From a virus: a stretch of 55,608 nt of DNA. The translations under genes were made by a program, and so were the position numbers. Numbering within the stretch: the stretch's first letter is position 1; each line of letters begins with the position of its first letter. The notes beneath the pieces were generated by a model that was given only the letters and a program-made list of their open reading frames with translations, ran no database searches and had not been told where the DNA came from. The DNA is taken from positions 1-55,608 of the IMG/VR virus record IMGVR_UViG_3300012920_000048, one strand, 5' to 3'. This document shows positions 54,077 to 55,608 of this stretch, one piece after another.

Positions 54077-55216
54077 ATGAAATACCATGTCATATACAAA
54101 GAGGGAAAAGCAGAGCCATTCTACGGTACACAATGGCAGGAAGTTCCATGGTCTATTAATGATCCTGAAGAACTATTAAGATACAGAGAGGATAGGAATG
54201 TACTGACATGGAGATTAAATGACTTACCTCTTACAGAAAAATTTATAGAAGCATATAAAAAGATAGCAACCCATTCATCTCAGTTCTCATCTTACGGTGG
54301 AGACAAAATAGCACAAGACGAAAGACCGCCTGGTTATCCGTGGACATACAGAGACATTTGGTGGGAGTACAAATTACGCTTAGATATTTACAAAAGTAAT
54401 ACAGTAGAAGATTTTTTGGCTAGTCGTGTAAAAATGAACGAGCTAATAGATTATATGGGATTAGATCCTAACTTAAAATTAAATACTAGAGATATATATG
54501 ATGCTAGACTACCAAGTCTTAATGCCTTACATGAATGTTTTGAAAATGGATTAGCAGAAGGATATGCAGCTGTAGGTAGAGGAGAGATGACTGCTAAACA
54601 TTTTGAACACTTCCAACATAATTGGGAAGCAATAAATTATATTGTTCATATGAACGAAAAATGCCAGGGTTTTGGTGATGAACCAATAGAAAGAATACAA
54701 CAAAAAATAATGGATGACTTTGTATATTGTACAACATTAGCTCCTCATTATATTCCAGCAGGAGATCATATTAATGAATATAAAAATTGGAAATTAACAC
54801 CTGAGGATTACGAACACTTTACATTACAAAGAAATGGACAGGAATTATTGTTAGACTATGGAACAACAGGTAAGGATTTGTATATTTCATCTGTTACAAA
54901 CGACATAGAACTAGCTAAAGGAAATAAAACATCACAACAGATACACTATAATCCATGGGTTATGTATGAATTCCATACACAAGACCATAACCAAGCACTT
55001 AATCAGTATGAGAAGTGGATTGCAAAGAACAACATAGCAGAAGATATAGATCTTACACGGCCTGAGTATACTCCTGGTAGACATGTACTATCAGAAGAAT
55101 TAATATCTCACAGGCACATCAAAGATCCTTTAACATTTTATAATGAAATAGTAAAAAGGACACCTATTATAGAAGGGTTCATTATAACTGATGAAAATAA
55201 TAGATCTATCTTATAA
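54077..55216 (+). CDS. Unknown 379-residue protein
   Basis: I do not recognise the family. The protein is soluble, mixed helix and beta, rich in Trp, Tyr and His. It begins MKYHVIYKEGKAEPFYGTQW and includes PPGYPWTYRDIWWEYKLRLD, FEHFQHNWEAINYIVHMNEK and the repeated-His VLSEELISHRHIKDP. No transmembrane segment or known catalytic motif is visible. Both a sigma70-type and a late promoter lie directly in front, so it may be made throughout infection. No Shine-Dalgarno sequence would be on either transcript. Its end contains the iscU promoter. Confidence 0.78.
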   Translation: MKYHVIYKEGKAEPFYGTQWQEVPWSINDPEELLRYREDRNVLTWRLNDLPLTEKFIEAYKKIATHSSQFSSYGGDKIAQDERPPGYPWTYRDIWWEYKLRLDIYKSNTVEDFLASRVKMNELIDYMGLDPNLKLNTRDIYDARLPSLNALHECFENGLAEGYAAVGRGEMTAKHFEHFQHNWEAINYIVHMNEKCQGFGDEPIERIQQKIMDDFVYCTTLAPHYIPAGDHINEYKNWKLTPEDYEHFTLQRNGQELLLDYGTTGKDLYISSVTNDIELAKGNKTSQQIHYNPWVMYEFHTQDHNQALNQYEKWIAKNNIAEDIDLTRPEYTPGRHVLSEELISHRHIKDPLTFYNEIVKRTPIIEGFIITDENNRSIL

Positions 55217-55219
55217 ATA
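55212..55219 (+). promoter_or_regulatory. Late promoter TATAAATA for iscU
   Basis: It spans the stop codon of the 379-residue gene. Expected +1 is about 55225, and the short leader contains ACCGGAGG before the ATG at 55238. Confidence 0.75.
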
Positions 55220-55237
55220 CTATTAACCGGAGGATAT

Positions 55238-55608
55238 ATGGCTTATTCAGATAAAGTAGTAAAGAGATTTGAAGAGGTAACAAACAACCCAGCAGCACAT
55301 GGTGTAGGTAAGTTTGATCCTAACGATCCACATGTTGCTACAGGACTCACAGGCGCACCTGCTTGTGGTGATGTAATGAAATTAGATCTTAAACTAGACC
55401 CTGAGACAGATGAAATCTTAGATGTCAAGTTTAAAACATACGGATGTGGTAGTGCTATTGCTAGTTCTAGTATGTTCGTAGAAATGTTAAAGGGTAAAAC
55501 AATAGAAGAGGCAAAACTTATTAAGGATAAGGAAATTGCTGACGCGCTTGAATTGCCACCCATTAAAATACATTGTTCTGTATTAGCAGAAGATAGTATT
55601 AAAAGAGC
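55238..55608 (+). CDS. iscU: IscU-type iron-sulfur cluster scaffold (C-terminus cut off)
   Basis: The 123 residues seen cover nearly the whole of IscU (E. coli about 128). It starts MAYSDKVVKRFEEVTNNP and carries the three cluster ligands: C43 (GAPACGDVMKL), C70 (TYGCGSAIASSS) and C113 (IHCSVLAEDSIK), plus D45. ELPPIK matches the LPPVK motif where HscA binds IscU. IscU takes sulfur from IscS, builds a [2Fe-2S] cluster and passes it to apoproteins with HscA/HscB. The active-site set is complete, so it is probably functional. A phage copy could supply clusters for host or phage enzymes. Confidence 0.96.
   Translation, partial: MAYSDKVVKRFEEVTNNPAAHGVGKFDPNDPHVATGLTGAPACGDVMKLDLKLDPETDEILDVKFKTYGCGSAIASSSMFVEMLKGKTIEEAKLIKDKEIADALELPPIKIHCSVLAEDSIKR

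Overview
The window is a contiguous stretch of a low-GC, T4-like myovirus genome. Nearly all of the T4 morphogenesis set is present: baseplate hub and wedge, spike, neck, terminase, sheath, tube, portal, prohead core, protease and capsid. The short intergenic spaces carry T4-type late promoters (TATAAATA). The AT-rich coding, the Mtd_N-type fibres, the ThyX and the string of marine-phage glycosyltransferases suggest a marine virus. A proteobacterial-type IscU with an HscA-binding motif favours a proteobacterial host (SAR11-like is plausible) over a cyanobacterium, but the sequence does not prove the host.

Layout. (1) 1-5137, minus strand: a partial tape-measure-like protein, gp26, a tube-fold protein, gp2 and gp4. 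(2) 5184-26283, plus strand: gp48, gp53, gp27-like hub, gp5 spike, an unknown, gp25, gp6, gp7-like, a small virion protein, gp8, a 2096-residue DUF4815-type protein and small fibre proteins ending in a Tyr/Gly repeat protein. (3) 26320-30124, plus: an unknown, a glycosyltransferase, a 2OG-Fe(II) oxygenase and, behind a sigma70-type promoter, an unknown, an ATP-dependent DNA ligase and another unknown. (4) 36185-30111, minus: a tightly overlapping operon of four related glycosyltransferases, a radical-SAM-like fusion protein, a 71-residue protein, ThyX, a methyltransferase-like protein and a small membrane protein. (5) 36243-45068, plus: fibre and structural proteins, then gp13, gp14, gp15, gp16 and gp17. 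(6) 45194-53684, plus: gp18, gp19, gp20, two core proteins, a structural protein, gp21, gp22 and gp23, closed by a strong terminator. (7) 53752-55608: a small minus-strand gene, a 379-residue unknown and a truncated iscU. No stretch over 300 bases lacks a gene, and I saw no tRNA, CRISPR array, insertion sequence or integrase.

How it works together. Regions 1, 2 and 6 build the tail and head. Region 5 makes fibres and then the neck and packaging motor. Regions 3 and 4 hold metabolic and surface-modifying functions (DNA ligase, thymidylate synthesis, sugar transfer, oxygenase). Late genes are driven by TATAAATA promoters, while at least two promoters look like host sigma70 sites.

Most notable: (a) a perfect T TTT TTC slippery heptamer at the end of gp26 that would make a gpG/gpGT-style frameshift product just before the tape-measure gene; (b) three late promoters placed so that the expected +1 is exactly the A of ATG, predicting leaderless mRNAs; (c) a 14-bp perfectly palindromic bidirectional late promoter at 36197-36210; (d) a virus-encoded IscU; (e) a radical-SAM-like protein without its CxxxCxxC cluster, joined to a glycosyltransferase-like N-terminus; (f) beta-repeat modules and C-terminal signatures shared by several virion proteins.
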